Source of the DNA: Arcuatula senhousia
Taxonomy: Eukaryota > Mollusca > Bivalvia > Mytilida > Mytilidae
Direction: 5' to 3'
Assembly: GCA_963971305.1 (NCBI GenBank)
Contig: OZ020307.1
Coordinates: 10,677,501 to 10,741,500 of the forward strand
DNA: 64,000 nucleotides
Below the pieces are notes generated by a model. The model made no database searches, had not been told where the DNA came from, and saw only the letters and a list, made by a program, of their open reading frames with translations. A program made the position numbers and the translations under genes. Positions 1-12,549 of the stretch are shown here, one piece after another; the first letter of the stretch is position 1; the number at the start of each line of letters is the position of its first letter.

Positions 1-1104
1 AAAGGTGAAAAATAGCATTTTTTCATGTTTTTGGCCTATTGAATGAAAACTATTGCAGATAGAGAGAAGCTGTTGCCTGCTTAAATGTTCAGCTCATTTA
101 GCTCTACAAAAGTCTCCATAAGGTCAAAGTTGTCAGATGACCCCTTATAGGGGTTATGGCCCCTTAAAGGCAAAAAACAGAGTTTTTGGCCTGTAGAATG
201 AAAACTATTGCAGATAGAGAAAAGCTGTAGCTTGCTTAAATGTTCAGCTCCTTTAGCTCTACAATAGCCCCCTAGGGTTGAAGTTGTCAGATGACCCCTT
301 ACAGGGATTACGGCCCCTTAAAGGCAAAAAATAGTGTTTTTGGCCTATAGAATGAAAACTATTGCAGATAGAGAAAAGCTGTTGCTTGCTTAAATGTTCA
401 GCTCATTTAGCTCTACACAAGCCTCCATAGGGTCGAAGTTGTCAGATGACCCCTTATAGGGGTTACGGCCCCTTAAAGGCAAAAAATAGTGTTTTTGGCC
501 TATAGAATGAAAACTATTGCAGATAAAGAAAAGCTGTTGCTTGCTTAAATGTTCAGCTCATTTAGCTCTACACAAGTCTCCATATGGTCGAAGTTGTCAG
601 ATGACCCCTTATAGGGGTTACAGCCCCTTAAAGGCAAAAAATAGTGTTTTTGGCCTATGGAATGAAAACTATTGCAGATAGAGAAAAGTTGTTGCTTGCT
701 TAAATGTTCAGCTCATTTAGCTCTACAAAAGTTTCCATAGGGTCAAAGTTGCCAGATGACCCCTTATAGTGGTTACAGCCCCTTAAAGGCAAAAAAAAGT
801 GTTTTTGGCCTAAAGAAAGAAAACTTTTGCAGATAGAGAAAAGATGTTGCTTGCTTAAATGTTCAGCTTAATTAGCTCTACAAAAGTCTTTTTAGGGTCG
901 AAGTTGTCAGATGACCCCTTTAAGGGGTTATGGCCCTTTAAAGGTGAAAAATAGTGTTTTTTGCTTTGGAATGAAAACTATTGCAGATAGAGAAAAGCTT
1001 TTTATTGCTTAAACATTCAGCTCATTTAGCTATACAAAAGTCTTCAAAGGGTTGACATTAAGACCAGGTGAGCGATTCAGGCTCCTGGGAGCCTCTTGTT
1101 TAAT
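1..1104 (+). repeat. HINE/Helentron-like element, 155-bp tandem array plus right end
   Basis: About seven copies of a ~155-bp unit follow one another (the landmark GAATGAAAACTATTGCAGAT recurs near 41, 196, 350, 505, 660, 815 and 969). The array ends in a conserved terminus at about 1068-1102 that contains the short hairpin AGGCTCCTGGGAGCCT and then CTTGTTTAA. The same terminus closes arrays at about 15437, 40320 and 40836, and the matching left terminus (AGCTCACCTG... hairpin followed by a GTC-rich microsatellite) is seen at 16324, 16888 and 63762. A terminal hairpin, no clear duplication and a central tandem array fit non-autonomous Helentrons described in bivalves. The left end of this copy lies outside the window. 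Family assignment is an inference. Confidence 0.7.
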
Positions 1105-2200
1105 AAATTGATTTGAATGGCGTATGAATTTAGACTGCTGGAGTCATGCCGACAACGCAATACAATTCATGATGTCATAATTGAGTTTGGCCGGAAAGGA
1201 CGCAAGAGTGAAAATATTTTTGTTATTTCACACTGAATTTACCAGATTTTATTTCACTGGGAAATATCGGTATTTCATATGCATCTATGTAATAATCTTT
1301 TTATCATTTCATTTGTTTTAAATAAGACCTATTTGCATTCTGGTTATCTTTCTTTGGGTGCTTTTGAAATCCATTACATAGAAGTAATAATGTTTCAAGC
1401 TTCAAATGAAAATAAAACTTCCTTTGATTATTTGAATACATGTACTTAATATTTAGAAGATCAAGAATTCTTATTATAAGAAATAGAAAGAGCAATGACT
1501 CTGTATTTCTTTGAAAAATATTTCTTTTCCACTATTTGTCTGTCTGTTCTCCAGTTACATATACCTCTGTTTGCTTTAAAATTTCCTACAGGTATAATGT
1601 TACTGTATTCAGTGTCCGATTAGAGATTGTTAAGTTATGCCATCTGTATTTTACTACTTTAGTTCAGGTGATTATATTTCCGATGAACTTATTTGGAGTT
1701 TGGATACACATTTTCTCTGTAAGCCTAAACAAACTAACCTGAAGTTCTTAAATAGCCCATTCTCTGTGCCAAATGTTTTTTATACCCTGCCACACAAAGT
1801 GGCACAGTATTATGTTATACCCTCTGTAACATTTGGTGTCTGTCCCTCTGTCCCCCATTGGTTTCCAGATGATAACTTGAAAACACGTCCAATGATTTGA
1901 ATAATAGTTTGCACAGCTGTTAAGTATAATAAAGTAAAGATCAAGTTCAATTTTCAGAATGAAGCAAAAAATATTACTGAAATTTTGCCACTTTATAAAT
2001 TTTCAAAAAATTGACAATGCTAAAATTTTGTGGTCTAAAAGATAACTTGTTTTTCTCTCTACATATTATAAAAATATAATATTATACCTATTGATATCAT
2101 ATGTATATAGTGGAGGGGAATCATTCAATTTCCCATTACTGCCCTATTTCTTCCTGCCTAGGAAAGTAGAGGGGCATATAGTGTTCCTTTTCCATTTGTC
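1105..2200. other. Non-coding, no gene seen
   Basis: AT-rich sequence with only short, unsupported open frames. Around 1783-1900 and 2160-2210 there are TATACCCTGCC... and GTCTGTCTGTCCC motifs like the left ends of repeat elements, so this is probably old mobile-element sequence. Confidence 0.5.
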
Positions 2201-2815
2201 TGTCTGTCCCAAATCCCTAAATTCCCAAATTCCAACTCACTGACAAGTGCCACAGCGATCATATTAGTATGGTAGACACAGCTTAAGTGATGCTAAGTAC
2301 AAAGGATGCTCCGGATGATGACCTATATGTTCCGCATGGATGACCACTTACAGAAGTCCATTCCCGCTAACTGACGTGTGGCACAGCAACCATATTGGTA
2401 TGGTATGCTTAGCACAATGCATGCTTGGGATTCTGGCTGTGACCTACATGTATATTTTTCCAAAGGATGACAACTTAAAGAAGAATGGTGAAAGTCCATT
2501 ACTGCTTACTGAGAAGTGCCACAGCAACCATATTGGTATGGTAGGTGCACCTAGTGATGCTAAGCACAAAAGAAGCTTTGGATGCTCGTTGTGACCTGTA
2601 TTTTTGGCATGAATGACCACTTACAAAACAATAGTGTAAGTCAATTCCTGCTTACCAATAAGTGCCATAGCACCATATTGATATAGTAGATTTACTTATA
2701 AATGATGCTTAGCACAATTCATGCTTGGGATGCTGGCTGTGAACTATATTTTCCGCATGGATGATTAAAGAAGTATTCCCTTATTACTGACAAGTGTCCC
2801 AGCACTGCTAGAAGG
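2200..2815 (+). repeat. Tandem repeat, ~130-145-bp unit, five degenerate copies
   Basis: The core 'AGTGCCACAGCAACCATATTGG' type sequence, written here in degenerate form, recurs near 2251, 2391, 2520, 2666 and 2798. It follows a GTCTGTCTGTCC stretch, the same layout (microsatellite then tandem array) as the HINE-like elements elsewhere in the window. A short open frame across it has no protein-like features. Confidence 0.7.
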
Positions 2816-2891
2816 TAATTCAAGTATATGGAAAGCCTTACCTATGAAAGAAGATGGGCATTTAGTGTAAGTGTTGATTTGTCTGTCTTAA

Positions 2892-3450
2892 GGTTAGTGA
2901 GGACACCTGTCATGTGACCAAAAACAGCTAAAAATGCAAAAAACAATTGCAAATGTCACAAATACCTTGAAACTTGTGTTAAGTAATTTAATTTAATAAA
3001 ACTTAATCAAAATAAATTAATTTTAATACAAACAAAACAACCATTCCTTCACAAATAAAATTTTCAAATAAAACAAGGGAGATAATCCACTTGAAAAATG
3101 ACCTAAAAATTACAAAGATTTGTATAGTAGAGAGAAAAGTAAGCTGGTGACCCACAGTTTTTATTGTTTTATTTCAAAATATATTGTATTTCATTGATTT
3201 TTATCAAATAAAAATAAAATTTAAATTCGTGGATTTTTTCTGCGACAAGATTTTATGCTAATTATTTGGCTTTTCCTATATAATCTATAGTAATTTGGGA
3301 CAACTTTGAGCCTAAATTTTGGAAAAACAAGCCTGGAAAGGGGGTCCAATATTTTTACACAAGATAAAGTATATACATAATACTAATATATCAAAAAATT
3401 GAACATTTTAAATTCGGCATTATTTTTGGGGTCAGGTGTCCTCACTAACC
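2892..3450. mobile_element. MITE with TTAA target duplication (piggyBac-like)
   Basis: Perfect inverted ends GGTTAGTGAGGACACCTG (2892-2909) and its complement (3433-3450) bound a 559-bp AT-rich non-coding body. TTAA flanks both sides (2888-2891, 3451-3454). A TTAA duplication is typical of piggyBac and Kolobok families. The terminal bases do not match the usual piggyBac CCC/GGG ends, so the superfamily is uncertain. Confidence 0.75.
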
Positions 3451-3454
3451 TTAA

Positions 3455-6400
3455 ACTAACCCTCCTGTATACGTTCATTTTTTATAGATAAAAAGGCGGG
3501 GCACTGTGTCTGTTTGACACATTTTCTTGTTAGTTACGTACAGGTATATGAGTATATAACAATATATTCAAAAGAATTAAATCATCAATAACTGTGTTTT
3601 ATTATTTTAATTGAATATCTATTTTCCAAAAAGAAAAGCATTGGACCTTTCTGAAATCTATTTAACTCATAACTAACTGTCTAATATTATTTTGATTGAA
3701 TATTTATTTCTATTTAAGATAAGAATTGAAACTTCCATAATTTTATAATCTGGTTAGTTCGTCATCATAAATTGTATATATCACTCTTTCATGTTGAAAA
3801 CTAGAAAAACCCCTGATTTAATTTCTCTGTTAATATCTAGGAGTGAAACAAACCATTGCATTTGTAGAAGTAAACTGTAAATGGTAACATCATTTAGGAT
3901 CTTAATATAGGTTTTTAAATAAGTTACCATCCCGGCAGATTGATCTCCAAAGACCTGCTGGTGCTGTCATGTGTTTATTTATGATCATTGTACGTGGGAT
4001 ATAATATTATCAGTATTATATAAGATTTAGTTACAGTTGTATTTTTTTACCATCACAAATGATGATTACACTGGTAAAAGAGTTCTATTTTTGTCAAAGA
4101 TTAATGTTTGTGGAAAGTCTTGAACAAAACTCTGAATGGGCATTAATAAAAAAAAAAGATCCACAGTTAAATAGTATTGGAATTTGGGCGGTGCATATAG
4201 TTTCAGTGTGTAGGTCTGTCCTTTCCTAAGTCACACCCAGTTTTTTCTTTGCATTTCAGTTAATGTCCCCCAAAAGAACAGGTCAGATTTGTATGAATGG
4301 TATGCATTATACATACATATCCAACAACCACAAGAAAAGTAAGAGTCTATAAATAATGTACTGGAACATTTATGATCTCACATTTGTTTTTGTTTGAAAG
4401 TTTCTTTAGAAGAAAGAGTTTAAAGACATGCCTTTAATAACCAAACACAAGCATTGAGGTTTCCTCTATTGGTGTTCTATATTGTGACTTTTGTTCTACT
4501 AAAATTAAAGTACAAAAGTATTTGATGTTCTGGGTGCCATATCATAAAGGGAACACTTATTTAGGTGCTCTTTATCCCATACAAATTAAATGGGCTTACG
4601 TGCACTCAAGGCTAATGCTCACTTTATGAAACGTCACCCTGGTCTCCACTTATAGATATAGGATTTAGATTTTGTTTAGTAATAGGTTTGCTTCAGCTTA
4701 ATCAAACTAGGATGATGGCTGTTGTTTAAAGAGGGTAAAAACTATATAATAAATGTTAGAATGTAATGTTTTATTTGTTAGACTTGAATCATTTTCAGCA
4801 CATTCAAAAAGATTGTTATTTTGTAATTATATTCCATGAAAAACAAATATGATTATTATAGGAATGCATGAAAACCTGAACGTTTGTGTTGGAATTCTGT
4901 TATTCTATTCTGGAATAGTCTCGGATGTTTGGAGCCTTAGAAACGATGAATTATCACTCCAGTCATCACAAATCCATTAGAATCTAATGTTTTCCATACT
5001 TAAGGGTCCTTCTGATCTTATTCTGTTTTTGTAGAAGTGGTTATCGGATCTATCTGACCAGTGTTGTGTTTATTGATCTTTAAGTTTTTCCTCTTGCTAT
5101 ATTAACTCGGCAAATATAATATAAAATCTGTAAATTGAGTTGTCATGATACGCTGAGAGATTGAAGGAAGAATAAAAATTCCTCTGATGGGTACGTCAAT
5201 TGTCATGACAAATTTACAACGGAACTGCAGCAAAGCTCATTATTGTAATTTGTTTAAATTCTAACGGATAACATTTTCATGAAAATTAATTACAGAAATC
5301 CTGATAGAATCTTTGAAAACTGATTTAAGGGAAAAGACAATGAAACTGTAATTATTTCCTAATGTTAAATTGATATAAAAGTTGCATCAGGATAGGAAAC
5401 TCATTAAAATTTGCCTGCATAAAAACATTATATTTTTCATTTTACAAAAAGAACAAAAAATTGCTATTGGAATCTCTGCATGCATACAATGAACCTCATA
5501 ACTCAACTTCAGAACATATGCAGTACATCACATATAAAATGTATGTAAAAATTCATTGCTCTGGACTATTATTCAAAGGTGATAACTGAATTTTATATTT
5601 ACCCCTATTAGAAAAAATCTGTTAGTCTGTCTGTCCAATTGTCCATCTGCTGTTTGCTTTTTAATTTCTTTGCATCTGGTGAAGGGATTGATTTAAATTT
5701 TGGTCCATTTCTGTAGCATGGTGTTTACCTTTCCACCTCTTTCCATGTTAGTCTATCATTTACCTACCGTATTACAAGTCCACTTCAGCTGTTTCTTCAG
5801 AGTAGTGTATAACAGATTTGCAATAACCAATTTGTCAGCGAGATGACTAGGCAAGTAACTGATGTAAACCAAGATCACAAAAAAAACCCCAACATTTCAG
5901 ATTTTATGTTTTTATAAATTTTACAAATTTATTTATCTAAGATTCATTAAATTGCATAGGTGAAATAATCAGTATTTGAACCATGATGAACAATTCAGAA
6001 ATTTTATGTCAATATAAATTATTTCTGAATGGTAAATTGTACAATTTACTTATTTCATAGTCATTTTCATTTTTATGAAACAATAATGGCAATTTCAAAA
6101 GAATTGCAGCATGAAATTTCATATTAGTTCCTGAATTTTTTTTTATGCTTAGCAATTTATACAAGAAAACTAATATGTTTCTTCCTTTATGAAATATTGT
6201 AGGACATAAAGTTAAAGAGATAACAAAAACTCATGTAACTGGAGAGAAGCTTTTAATATTGTGTTAAACTTCATGTCTTAAAATGGTGTTTTTATGACTT
6301 AGAAACCTGAATGCCCTTATTTGGTTGTTAATATTTCTCATTTTCCTTTTTGCTAATATAGGAGAAATGATATTTATAGAGAAAATTGATGGAATTTCTT

Positions 6401-7130
6401 TTCTTTTAAATCGAGTCATGCAATATGACTGTAAGAAACTGTTTCTGTCACGACAACTGGTGTTACCATAGACACATTCCTCATCTCATGGGAGCCCAAA
6501 TATCACCAGGAATTGTCAGTATTAATTGTTCATTGTCTGTAAACTACATAGACACAGAATATTTCATTTATTTTGGGCCATCTCTGAGGAAATATGTAAA
6601 ACTATTGTTTATGAGTTTCTATGGTCAGATTTATGCGTTTTATAAACAATACTAGGCAGTTGAATCTGTCTTTTCTCTTCTTGTCTCTGGACTGCTATAA
6701 ACTGACAAAAACAATGGAGATGAATTACGTTATATCATGTCTCATCTTCTAATAGAGACTGACATAGTGTTTCTGTTTTCGGTTGTTGTTGTTTTTCTGA
6801 CAGTGCCAAAGGAACTTTAAATTTCGGTTTATTCCTATACTTATGTAATGTTTCCTTTGTGGACAATTTTTGCTGTATGAACTCCTTTCTTACATCAGGG
6901 CTCTTGACTATCTTGTATTTCCTCAGACCTTTTTAATGAAAAAGTTTTGACACAACATTCATGCTTAAGGTCATTGCAATAATACTTTCCCCACTCCATT
7001 TTTGTAACAATAAAAAGTTTGACAATGCCAATCTTTTAAATACCTAAGCACGTGAGAAATTTTACTACGACTTTTATTTAATGTCACATCATAACACACC
7101 TGTTGCTATGATGATACTGTACATAGGCAA
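3455..7130. other. Non-coding, no gene seen
   Basis: About 3.7 kb of AT-rich sequence with poly-A/T runs and no long or family-like reading frame. It could be intron of the gene whose last exon lies at 9743, but nothing in it proves this. Confidence 0.5.
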
Positions 7131-7335
7131 ATTTGACTCACATGAGTTTCACCTGAATTTGGCTTCACATGAAATTCATGTGAATCTCCCGTGAATTTCA
7201 CATGAAAATCACGTGAGTTTCACATGAAACTGACTCACATGAAATTGATGTGAACTTTTCATGTGAAATTGTTGTGAAGTGTTTTCATGTGAGATTCACA
7301 TGAATTTCATGTGAAACTCACATGAGATTCATGAA
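7130..7335. repeat. Palindromic CACATGAA/TTCATGTG minisatellite
   Basis: Variants of TTCACATGAAA and its complement TTCATGTGAA recur roughly every 12-20 bp for about 200 bp. Because the motif is itself near-palindromic, the tract can form many alternative hairpins. Confidence 0.75.
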
Positions 7336-7550
7336 CTATTGTTCATTCAAAGGTAGCGTGTGTAAAAAATATTTTGAATATGATTGGTTCGTACTGAGAG
7401 ACTCAGCTTACATGGGGAAGAAATTATTAAAACGACTCTAAATCCTCCAAGTTATCATTGGGTAGGTGGAAGTTCTCTGGTTTTACTTAGATTTGTGTTT
7501 ATATGATAAATTATGCTGTTTAACTATCACTAACAACCTATTTTAAAGTA

Positions 7551-7940
7551 CCAGTCTTTCTAAAAATCATGCAATGGGTGATTCATGGTAAAAAATAACA
7601 CATGGTTTTGAACATGGTTTCTTATTCAGAATGGTCACCTATTAACAAAAACAACAGCCATTTGTTACTATGATGTTGGTCATGAGAGATAAAATTTACC
7701 TAGATTGCATTAAAAATATTGTAAACAAGGGAGATAACTCTTTTCTTGCTATGCATTTCATTGCAATTCAAAACACTGATTTCTCCAATGACCAAGACCT
7801 TTGTGGAAAACAGACTTGATTTTCAACAATAACACTATATCTTGATTCAGAAAATGTAAAGAAACCCATGTGTTATTTTTTACCATAAATCACCATTATC
7901 ATAAACCCTGCAGGATTCTTAGAAAGACAGATACTTAAAT
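7551..7940. mobile_element. MITE with ~60-bp imperfect terminal inverted repeats
   Basis: The left end (AGTACCAGTCTTTCTAAAAATC... ACCATGAA region, key core GGTAAAAAATAACACATGG) is mirrored near 7866-7937, where CCATGTGTTATTTTTTACC precedes GATTCTTAGAAAGACAGATACTT. The ~390-bp body is non-coding. A target duplication could not be decided. Confidence 0.65.
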
Positions 7941-9094
7941 AGAAACCAACATTTGTACCAAAATTAGGTCACAATGATCAATATTTTATGCATGAATGAC
8001 TTGGGTTTAGTTATGGTCCATTTACCTTGAACAATCATTGTCGATTATGATTTCTTCATTTCTTTAATTTGTTTTACTGGAGTATGAAAATTAAACCATC
8101 ATAATGCATTAGCTTCTTATTGTAAATTTACAACATGACAGTGTCTTCTCATCCTGAAATTGTAGCATTAACATTTCACTCTAATCTTAACAGACAGTCA
8201 ACTGTTAATTTATTGTATTAAAAGTGACTTAACGGTGATCTAGGAAGGAAATAAACTGTGATCAATACCCAGTGACCGTAATGAAAAAACAGTAGCACCA
8301 CGGAAATGAAGAGTCTCTTAAAACAATTATTTGGCTGAGATAGTTTTATTTGCTAATTACAAATATCAGAGTCAGAACTCTATCATTGATTTTTCCCATA
8401 CGAATGTCAATTTCAGCATTTATGCCACCCGTAATTGTTGAATTTGAATATAAATGTTTGTATAGAAGGCTTTAAAAGAGTTTAGTTTTTAGATTGAATA
8501 ACAATTAATCTGTTTATAAAACTCCTGTTTTATATTAAACTTATTACTAGAAAGTTTAAAATTTCATTCATGAATTTTGTTCAGACCAAATATGTAATGA
8601 TTTTTTTTTTAATACACAGTGCTATGTATTTTGTCCTTTGTCTTTTCATGAGATTGGGTGAAGAGGGAATTTTAAGTTTACAAACTAAGTAAATGGTTTT
8701 CAGGGCAAAATTTGTGAAAGCCTCCATTTAAAATTTCATTTACTTTACATATGATATTATGATATTAAAGCCTGTGAGACAGAAAAGACAAATTTTGATT
8801 TTCAGTAGATCAATGATCAAGGTAAACATGCATGGAAAAAAAGTTCTGAAATCTTAGCAAGTGGTTTCCACAACATATAACTTTTGAATGCCTTGATAGA
8901 AGACACTGGTGTATGAAAACATGCTTGCAACATGTCAAGGCACAACAAGGGTTTCTCAATGCACAGACAATTGTTTGTTTAGGGTCTGTCTTAATTTTGT
9001 CAATTAAATGATAACCATTGTCAGTACATTGACACTGTTGCCATTAACCAGCATGTAGAACTTCCTGAAACTTACAAACATTGAGATAAGATAA

Positions 9095-9592
9095 ATAGTA
9101 TTCCCGTGCGGGGCCTGGGTGGCAAATAGGCCCGCAGCAGAGCCTAGCTTGTCGTAAGAGGCGACAAGCGGTCTTGGGATTCTGATGTCGGGTCAGTGCT
9201 CAGCCCACAAAGCCAAGTGTGTACCCTAGGTGGCTGAATAGGGTGGCCCTCGTCCGCGGGGGTTGTCAGGTCTATAATACGGAAACCCTGACTGCCCACC
9301 ATAGTGGGCCAACGTGTGTGGAGAGTGCCACGCTTCATGCACGTAAAAGACCCTTTGTGGACCCCAAGTAGTGCACCACATAGGCTAAATTTTCCGCCCC
9401 TATCCACCCCTCCCCTTTTTCTGTGGTTCTTCAAAATTTGCTGTTCCTTTGTTTACCACCCCACCCCCATATTTCATTTATCACCATCATTTCATGTTCA
9501 TTTTATCATCCTTTTCATGTTCATCGCCTGTAAATAACCTATATAGCGTTGCACGGACGCAAAACACCAACTCACTCACTCACTATTTTTAA
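9095..9592 (+). repeat. SINE- or LINE-tail-like dispersed repeat ending in (ACTC)n
   Basis: A GC-richer block (starts near CCCGTGCGGGGCCTGGGTGG) stands out from its AT-rich surroundings. It contains the phrase CACGTAAAAGACCC, common in mollusc interspersed repeats, and ends in CAACTCACTCACTCAC, a simple-repeat tail typical of retroposed elements. I see no good pol-III B box, so tRNA origin is not shown. Short open frames on both strands are not convincing proteins. Confidence 0.5.
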
Positions 9593-9742
9593 ACTTGTCG
9601 TTTTTATTGAAGGTTGTGTCATGTACACTTATTCCACATCTCATTATCTTCTATTTATGATTATGGTCAAAGTTTAATATTACAAGTTACATAAAATGAT
9701 GGCATTTTGTTGACATTTTCTAACTGACAGTTTTATTTGTAG

Positions 9743-10178
9743 GAAGGCAGACAGTGTAAAGTTCCCTGAGACAGTGCCCCTGACATTACCAAACCTTATC
9801 AAGTTCATACTGTACCATGCCACTAATGATCTGCGAATGGATACAGCTGTTGATGTTTGTACCAAACGCTGCATCGAGAGAAATCTACGCAAAGTGTCTC
9901 AGGCCATCGTCTCTAATATCAAAAGACGTCAATTACTGGAAAGACATTTGATGAAGTTAAAAGCTCAATATGAAGCTAGACCAACTTCAGTTCGCTTTAA
10001 ATCAGCTGTCCAGTTAATAAAGCAAAGATTAAAGAAACTTGACAGACAGTATCAGAATGCTTTTATACTACTTAACTTTCTTAAAAGCTCACAGACAGTG
10101 TTAGATAAAGATAGATTGAAAGACTTGATAGATAACCAGCCCTCGCTACCAAAACCTCATTCGCATGATGAATTGTGA
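9743..10178 (+). CDS. Terminal exon of an unidentified protein-coding gene
   Basis: A splice acceptor (polypyrimidine stretch, then TTTTATTTGTAG ending at 9742) opens an uninterrupted frame read from 9744 to the TGA stop at 10176-10178, about 144 residues. The exon begins KADSVKFPETVPLTLPNL and runs into an amphipathic, lysine/arginine- and leucine-rich segment with coiled-coil character (about residues 45-110, with KRRQLLERHLMKLK). Codon use and the absence of stops in an AT-rich setting favour a real exon. The last four residues are HDEL, which matches the ER-retention tetrapeptide, but no signal peptide can be checked because upstream exons are not in reach. I do not recognise the family. 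No upstream exon of the same gene could be supported in this window. Confidence 0.6.
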
Positions 10179-10790
10179 TGGATACCAAATATTAATTAAA
10201 TTACCCAGAAACCTGACCGGACATCTTCAACGACCAATCGAGGTCAGTTTTCATTTGACGATTTTATTTGTTCCATCTCCATCATTTGGCAAAATTTACG
10301 CTGCCAGTTCAAGTTTATTAGTAAATCAATGGGTAAAGTGAACGTGTAATTGTGAAGCGTGCAAGAGATCGGTATGATTTTATTAGACGTGAAAGCTGAA
10401 GCAACAACTGTCCATATTAGTTATGGTTTGATGCCTTCCTATAAAGACAGGTTTTTTTTCAGTGGGTGTTTTGTTGCAGTTAATTTTGATTGATCATCAA
10501 TTTAGAATTATACTAATATGACTTTGATCATCGACATTGGTGGGGATGATTTATTATCCTAATATTTAGTTCTGTTTTTGACCAGAGTTATTTATTTATT
10601 AGATTTCCAATAGTACACTACAATTAGAGGTAGACAGTAACTCTAGATGCATTCATATTTGACAAGCATATATCATGTATATCTGCCCACATTGATGGTA
10701 TGATCTTCCTAGTTTTCTCTCATTTCACATTGACTGACTGGGGAAAATTCAGGCTATATAAAAATGTGGAAATTTTCTCCCTTAAATAAG
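10179..10790. other. Probable 3' UTR / intergenic, no gene seen
   Basis: AT-rich sequence after the stop codon of the exon above, without a further open frame of note. No clear AATAAA signal close to the stop was found. Confidence 0.4.
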
Positions 10791-10794
10791 TATT

Positions 10795-10980
10795 AGATAC
10801 AATACATATGTAACAGAAAAACAAGCCGGTAACACCCGTTACCGTACAGTTTTTCCGCTCGAGGAATCAGGTCAAAGTCCGAGGCGCTTGCGCCGAGGAT
10901 TTTGCCTGATTCCGAGGCGGAAAAACTGTTTGGTAATGGGGTTACCGGTTTGTTTTTCTGTTACAAATGTTTTGTATCTG
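10795..10980. mobile_element. Foldback MITE, near-complete palindrome
   Basis: The ~186-bp sequence reads almost the same on both strands: GATACAATACATATGTAACAG at the left is mirrored by CTGTTACAAATGTTTTGTATC at the right, AAACAAGCCGGTAAC by GTTACCGGTTTGTTT, CAGTTTTTCCGC by GCGGAAAAACTG, with a GC-rich centre (GGCGCTTGCGCC). A shorter relative with GGCCGGTAACACCTGTTA lies at about 12700-12730. Confidence 0.75.
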
Positions 10981-11029
10981 ACTTGTACGACGTCGAAAAA
11001 TATATATTAAAATTGTGTAATAATTTATT

Positions 11030-11200
11030 TATTGTATGAATTGATTGCCGTAAAATTTATGTTTATATACATTTAAACCACCAATTTCATTGCTCAGCCA
11101 TTGTGGTCTAGTGGGAAGATGAAAGTATAGAATGACATCGCATGGGGGTTCAAAACCTGTTCGGAATCATTGTTTGATTGTCAGTTTTTTTTAGCCTAAC
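11030..11200 (+). repeat. tRNA-like (SINE-type) dispersed repeat, copy 1
   Basis: Contains an A-box-like TGGTCTAGTGG (about 11103) and a B-box-like GGTTCAAAACC (about 11148), spaced as in a tRNA. It shares its 5' flank (ATTGATTGCCGTAA... TTTAAACCACCAATTT) with copy 2 at 12385-12545. Divergence and the lack of a clean cloverleaf indicate a tRNA-derived repeat, not a functional tRNA. Confidence 0.5.
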
Positions 11201-11299
11201 ATTACCAAATGCTTTAAAGAAACATATTTAGAACATTACCAAATGCTTTAAAGAAACATATTTAGAGTAAGATTTTTTTTTAAATACATATTTAAATGA

Positions 11300-11500
11300 A
11301 TTCTATTTGAAAAAAAAAGCTATAAAAGAAGCAAAAAGGCGCCAATTGGGTATTCCAGCGTCAAAAGTCAAAAAGGGCAACTACAAAACCGGCAAACACG
11401 AACAAGAACAGCACGAGAATTATCAATACACACAAAAAATCCCCACAAATTAAACCGAACAGAAATCAACAACGCGAACGAAATGAAAATATGACTTAGT
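11300..11500 (-). repeat. Retroelement tail fragment (same family as 59815-60070)
   Basis: AAGGCGCCAATTGGGTATTCC, AAAACCGGCAAACACGAACAAG and ATCAACAACGCGAAC recur in the same order at 59825-59970, next to a degenerate reverse-transcriptase gene. This is probably a truncated 3' end of that retroelement. Confidence 0.45.
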
Positions 11501-12380
11501 TTCTGAATGAAAAAAAAAATAATGAATTTTGTCTTCATTTAAAGTTACCGAAAACATACAGCTGGCTATCTATAGCTTTTCCAAATTTTAACAAACTTTC
11601 TAAAATATCGATCGATTTTTTTCTTAAAAGCAAACTTTTGCCGTTAAGGGAAGATATGTAGGACATAAAACATAAAAATGTACTACTGATAAGTTGTTTG
11701 TCGTAATTGAACGGATTGGTTCAGTGTTTTTTTTGTGAAACGTTTCACATTCAACACAATTAAAACCAAAATTTACAAGCGTAAGGTTGTCCTTGTTTTA
11801 CATCATCATCATATCAATTGGTTGTTGTTTTTTACTTAATTGTTAGCAAATGTATCTTTTAACCCGTCATAGTTTTATTTTCAATTGATTATACCCAATC
11901 AAACGTTGTTCAATCCACTTATTTATTCTAAACGCACAACTAACGATATTCAATTTTTGATAAGTATTTATCTCTTTTTTTGTTATCTATTCATGGACAT
12001 AAGTTTAAAAAATCCAATTTTAATATCTTTAATGGATATATACAAATACTTCTTATTTTTGGTAATTCACAGAGAAGTTGTTATGGCATGTATGGCATCA
12101 AGCTCTATATTAGATTTCTTTTTCAACACAAGCAGAAACTTTAAAATTGTGTTTAGTAAAGGAAAGCCTCTGTTATGGGGTGGAATAATTGAAGACAGGA
12201 GTATAGCATGAAGTGGAGTCCCAGAATCAGTTCTTATCTCACCCAGAACTAATTTAAGTTTATTTTTTACTGGCTGACCGTTTTTGGACGTTATTTTTGT
12301 ACAAACTGTATTGTTCACAAGTTCGCAAAATTTACAAATGATCCAGAGGGTGTCTTTTGATGGTCAAATTTATTCACTAT
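11500..12380. other. Non-coding, no gene seen
   Basis: AT-rich sequence. The overlapping frames at 11885-12318 on both strands are low-complexity and show no domain, signal or splice context that supports them. Confidence 0.45.
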
Positions 12381-12384
12381 GATA

Positions 12385-12545
12385 TATGAATTGATTGTCG
12401 TAATAGTTGGTGTTCATATATATTTAAAGGACCAATTTTTATGTAGTCCTCAGTAGTCGTTGGGTAAGATTGAAGTCTAGTACGACAAGGAATGATGGTT
12501 CAAACCCCGCTCAAGACAGGGATTTTTTTCGAGACGATTTTAACT
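12385..12545 (+). repeat. tRNA-like (SINE-type) dispersed repeat, copy 2
   Basis: Same arrangement as copy 1: a shared 5' flank (ATTGATTGTCGTAATAG... TTTAAAGGACCAATTT), then a tRNA-like body with a B-box-like GGTTCAAACCC near 12500. Confidence 0.5.
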
Positions 12546-12549
12546 TAAA

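Noticed and set aside
1..1104. CRISPR-like regular repeats
   Set aside because: The 155-bp units are adjacent tandem repeats without unique spacers, in an animal genome with a HINE-type terminus.
6425..6655. 76-codon frame as a host exon
   Set aside because: No splice sites matched to it, no family resemblance, and AT-rich composition like its surroundings.
11095..11170. Functional tRNA gene
   Set aside because: A and B boxes are present but the cloverleaf is not clean and the flanks are repeated elsewhere, so a tRNA-derived repeat is more likely.
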